A DNA stretch of 16,919 nucleotides from JBHGAV01 sp041946685 (GTDB taxonomy: Bacteria; Acidobacteriota; Terriglobia; Bryobacterales; Bryobacteraceae). Numbering within the stretch: position 1 is the stretch's first letter; each line of letters begins with the position of its first letter. The notes beneath the pieces were generated by a model. That model saw only the letters and a list, made by a program, of their open reading frames with translations. It searched no databases and had not been told where the DNA came from. The position numbers and the translations under genes are program-made. Location: contig JBHGAV010000075.1 in the NCBI GenBank assembly GCA_041946685.1, positions 1 through 16,919 of the forward strand, read 5' to 3'. Shown here piece after piece: positions 14,474 through 16,919 of this stretch.

Positions 14474-15121
14474 CTATCCGTACAGAACCTTCTTCGCCAC
14501 CTGCAAGTGCTTTCGCATGAACGAGCCGGCGCGAATCGAGTCGCGCCGCTTGATCGCTTCAATGATCTTCGAGTGGTAATCGATAGCTCCTCGAGCCTCC
14601 TCAGCGTGCGTCCAGATGGTTCTTGGCAATCGAATCCAGAGCGCCGCAATCATCCGCGTGAGCCATGGGTACAGGCTCGTCCCGCAGACAAGCAGGTGGA
14701 AACGATAGTTTAAGATCTTGATGGCCTCGACATTATCCGCATTCGAGGCGAACAAGTCCCTGATCTCGTCGTTGGCCTTCTCCGCTTCGTGAATCGTCTC
14801 CGGGGAGAGCTTCTTCGCGCACATGCGCACTGCGTTACTTTGCAGGAACGCTTGGATCGCGAAGAGATCAGCCGCGTCCTCGATAACCTTGTCTGCCACG
14901 CGTGCTTCCATGTGGGGGGATCGAACGAGCAGACCTTCTGCCACGAGCTGATTGATCGCTTCCCGGATGGGGGATGAACTGATCTGCAGGGTTTCGCGAA
15001 GCTCTTTTTCGGTGATGCTGGTACCGGAGGGGATTTGTCCTAATATGATGGCGTTCCGCAGGCTTTCCACTGCAAACTCGGTCTTCGTGGTGAAACCGGA
15101 GCCGCGCGGAATATTGAGCAT
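14474..15121 (-). CDS. GntR-family transcriptional regulator, FCD (FadR-like) subfamily
   Basis: A 215-aa DNA-binding regulator. The N-terminal winged helix-turn-helix spans about residues 16-78: ESLRNAIILGQIPSGTSI, then LRETLQISSSPIREAINQLV, then AEGLLVRSPHMEARV. The C-terminal all-helical FCD ligand domain runs about 84-208. His142 (NYRFHLL), His183 (DYHSKIIEAI) and His205 (RKHLQVA) fall where FCD proteins bind a metal and carboxylate ligand; the first ligand, usually Asp, appears to be Asn138. The frame is open 40 codons further upstream, but the ATG at 15121 has a GAGGAG site and lies about 17 nt after the predicted transcription start, while the earlier ATG at 15160 falls inside the promoter. 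It is the first gene of the minus-strand cluster and likely controls it in response to an acid substrate or intermediate (inference). Confidence 0.93.
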   Translation of the reverse strand: MLNIPRGSGFTTKTEFAVESLRNAIILGQIPSGTSITEKELRETLQISSSPIREAINQLVAEGLLVRSPHMEARVADKVIEDAADLFAIQAFLQSNAVRMCAKKLSPETIHEAEKANDEIRDLFASNADNVEAIKILNYRFHLLVCGTSLYPWLTRMIAALWIRLPRTIWTHAEEARGAIDYHSKIIEAIKRRDSIRAGSFMRKHLQVAKKVLYG

Positions 15122-15144
15122 GCTCTCCTCGCTCGATGTTCTGT

Positions 15145-15172
15145 AATCTATATTATGCATAGTGCTTGTCAA
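15145..15172 (-). promoter_or_regulatory. Sigma-70-like promoter of the GntR gene with embedded palindrome
   Basis: On the minus strand TTGACA (15172-15167, perfect -35) is followed after 16 bp by TAGATT (15150-15145, 4 of 6 to TATAAT). Transcription would begin near 15138, giving a short leader with a GAGGAG site before the ATG at 15121. The 8-bp palindrome TATGCATA (15154-15161) lies in the spacer, a good position for autorepression by the GntR protein (inference). The local AT-rich patch stands out from its GC-rich surroundings. Confidence 0.65.
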
Positions 15173-15691
15173 GGGCAAAAGATAGAACCCGGACTTTTTT
15201 GTCATCTTCGCCACCTGGTTCGCCTTCCGGACGTCACGCACCTGTTGTCGTCCGCGGCCGTTCGTCGTACCCGAGTCCCGATGGCGCCGACTTGGTTCGG
15301 AGAGGTTATCGGTTATCCGCGCGCTCGGGTCTCGCAGGATAGAGCTGGGCGGTCCGAGTCGGCGTCGACGTGTCGTAGCGTGATCGTTGGCGCGGATTGG
15401 CCGGGACGCGTGAGGGGCACCCCGGAACGATCATGGTTGACTTCCACAAAGGTACGTAAACTGGCGCTCGTCCCTGATGGCGCGAGCGACTTTGTAGCCC
15501 GGCCGCTGCCACCCGAAGGCTACCTGCCCCACCGCCCACCGTCTGTCGAACCCCAGCAGTCATTGCCGCTCGCCGCGCTCATCCTGCGCAATCAACCGCC
15601 GGAACTGGGCGCTCGTCGACGCCTGCGAGCGAACGCTCACGCCCGGCGTGACGAGCTCTTGGTCCAGGAACCCGCGGATGCGGGAGCGATC
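15173..15691. other. Intergenic stretch between GntR promoter and Tn3 remnant
   Basis: About 520 bp in which I recognise no gene. The plus-strand frame is open from 15155 into the transposase remnant, but its first ~180 codons show no resemblance that I can name and are rich in Arg/Pro, as in non-coding high-GC DNA. A short inverted repeat TGATCGTT (15381-15388) / AACGATCA (15426-15433) flanks GGGGCACCCC (15414-15423). The stretch may hold the degraded 5' end of the transposon, including its terminal repeat, but this is not shown. Confidence 0.4.
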
Positions 15692-16860
15692 GCCGGCAAG
15701 ACGACGGCCTACCGGCTCACCCTGCCGAAGAAGCTCTCCCAGCCGACGCAGCCGGCCAAGGTGAAGGCCCGGGTGGCGGACCTGGCGCTCCTCGAGGGTC
15801 TGCACGACCAGCTCCGGCCGGTGCTCGGGGCCCTCGCGCTCAGCCCTGAGGGCATCCACTACAACGCGCAGACCGTCCTCAGGGGCGACGTCTTCCAGCT
15901 CACCCGCCGGCGGGCGGCGCAGCGGTACCTCCACCCCGTCGCCTTCCTCACGCACCAGTTCTACCGCCTCCAGGACAACCTCGTCGACGTGCTGCTCGCC
16001 AGCGTCCAGGTCTTCCACAACGGCGCGCTGCGGGAGCACAAGGAACAGTGCTACCTCCGCCGCGAGCAGCACCTCCAGGCCCTCCGCGTGCTCGTCGGCT
16101 CCCTGGACACCGGGGTGCATGCGCTCGCGACCGTCCAGGGCATCACCCGGGATCCCGGGCTCACCGACGCCGAGAAGCTGGCGCGGATCGCGACGGTACT
16201 GGCGGCGCGGGAGGCGGCCCGGCTGCTCGAACGGGAGGCGATGGCGGCGCTGAAGGCCGCGGTGGACCCGGAGCTCCGCGGGGACGAGTACTACGCCATC
16301 CCGGAAGCGAACGCTCAAGATCCAGCAACGGGTGGCGCCGATCCTCCGGGCGCTCCAGTTCACCGGGGAGCGCGGGACGGAGCCGCTGCTCGCCGCGTTC
16401 GCCCACTTTCGCGCGCACGACGGGGTCCTCACCAAGGCGGCGCCGGACGAGTTCCTGGAGCCGCCGGAGCGGCTGGCGGTGCACACCGAGGGGCGCTTCC
16501 CCGTCTCCCTCTACAAGGCCTTCCTATTCGTGCACGTGCAGAGTGCCCTCCGCTCGGGCAGCCTGAACCCCACGCACTCGTACAAGTACCGGCCCCTGGG
16601 CGCCTACCTGATGGACCGGGAACGGTGGCGGGGCGGTCGCCGAGCCGCAGGCGGTCCTCGAGGCGCTCGATGACGCCCTCCACCGCCCGTACGCCGTGAC
16701 GAACGCCCACCTCGCCGACGAGAGCAATCCCCACGTCACGTTCTGGGCCGCCGGCGGCTACAGCGTGCACACGCGGCCGCAGGCGGACGCCGACGCGGAG
16801 CGCCTCACGCAGTTCTTCCCCGAGCGGCGGATCGTCCCGCTCGGCGAGGTTCTCGCCACC
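15692..16860 (+). pseudogene. Tn3-family transposase remnant, frameshifted
   Basis: Three consecutive frames together read as the N-terminal and middle part of a Tn3-family TnpA. Part one (15692 to about 16303) carries LPKKLSQPTQPAKVKARVADL, RYLHPVAFLTHQFYRLQDNL and REHKEQCYLRREQHLQALRV. Part two (16302 to about 16630, another frame) carries QRVAPILRALQFTGE, GRFPVSLYKAFLFVHVQSAL and LNPTHSYKYRPLGAYLMD. Part three (16636-16860, third frame) carries VAEPQAVLEALDDALHRPYAVTN and ERRIVPLGEVLAT. The first shift lies near 16298-16304. The second, near 16620-16636, seems to include a small deletion, since the segment usually following RERW is missing. The catalytic DDE core would lie beyond this region and is not seen. 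No intact start or ribosome site is visible. The gene is on the opposite strand to the catabolic cluster and is almost certainly inactive. Confidence 0.82.
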
Positions 16861-16917
16861 GAAGTGCCGATGGGCGTTCAGCCAGCCGAAGTAGGTGCCC
16901 CAGCCGCGGAGGATCGG
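16861..16917 (-). pseudogene. Group II intron reverse transcriptase/maturase fragment at window edge
   Basis: The minus strand here encodes 19 codons beginning PILRGWGTYF and ending NAHRHF. L-R-G-W-x-x-Y-F followed by a basic/aromatic stretch is the hallmark of the maturase-specific (GIIM) domain at the C-terminus of group II intron-encoded proteins. The resemblance ends at 16861, exactly where the plus-strand transposase homology ends at 16860, which suggests a junction between two elements. The rest of any intron would lie outside the window. The evidence is one short motif only. Confidence 0.5.
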
Positions 16918-16919
16918 AT

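Noticed and set aside
15560..16486. 308-codon minus-strand frame
   Set aside because: Antisense to the transposase remnant; its sequence is low-complexity Arg/Glu/Val typical of high-GC antisense frames.
1..16919. tRNA, rRNA or CRISPR array
   Set aside because: I saw no cloverleaf-like segment, rRNA signature or regularly spaced identical repeats on either strand.

Overview
The window looks like part of a GC-rich genome from an environmental bacterium. Gene content (peptide-type ABC transporter, CaiB-type CoA-transferase, MaoC hydratases, HMG-CoA-lyase-like and CitE-like enzymes, GntR/FCD regulator) resembles soil or sediment lineages such as Proteobacteria or Rokubacteria/Methylomirabilota-like uncultured groups. 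There is no phylogenetic marker, so this placement is a guess.

Layout. From about 15.1 kb down to base 1, all fifteen genes lie on the minus strand and mostly sit close together, as in one long catabolic/uptake cluster. In reading order they are: a GntR/FCD regulator with a visible promoter (15121-14474); a 365-bp leader region; substrate-binding protein A (14108-12549); a CaiB/BaiF CoA-transferase (12517-11231); substrate-binding protein B, a paralogue of A with the same length of 519 aa (11094-9535); a crotonase-fold protein (9453-8662); two permeases (8549-7632, 7608-6742); two ATPases (6649-5669, 5672-4692); a two-gene MaoC-type hydratase (4553-4026, 3989-3486); an HMG-CoA-lyase-like aldolase (3482-2529); an aldo/keto reductase (2299-1298); an SDR oxidoreductase (1245-478); and a CitE-like CoA-ester lyase running off the window at base 1. 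Three stem-loops without clear U-tracts lie at gene boundaries (8609-8638, 4649-4680, 2430-2477) and divide the cluster into modules.

How the genes may work together (inference). Two binding proteins feed one dipeptide/opine-type ABC importer. The CoA-transferase activates an imported acid, the MaoC pair and possibly the crotonase hydrate the acyl-CoA, and the two C-C lyases (HMGL-like and CitE-like) split it, with AKR and SDR doing carbonyl/alcohol steps. A CaiB transferase, a MaoC hydratase carrying an N-x-H-R-I-H-Y-D motif and a CitE lyase together recall known routes for C5 dicarboxylates (itaconate; mesaconyl-CoA to citramalyl-CoA to acetyl-CoA/glyoxylate plus pyruvate). The substrate here is unknown.

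Right edge. From about 15.7 kb on the plus strand there is a broken Tn3-family transposase gene, in three successive frames. Its recognisable homology stops at 16860. At 16861, on the opposite strand, the last 57 bases encode a stretch matching the maturase-domain motif of group II intron reverse transcriptases. This edge is therefore a degraded, nested mobile-element zone next to the catabolic cluster.
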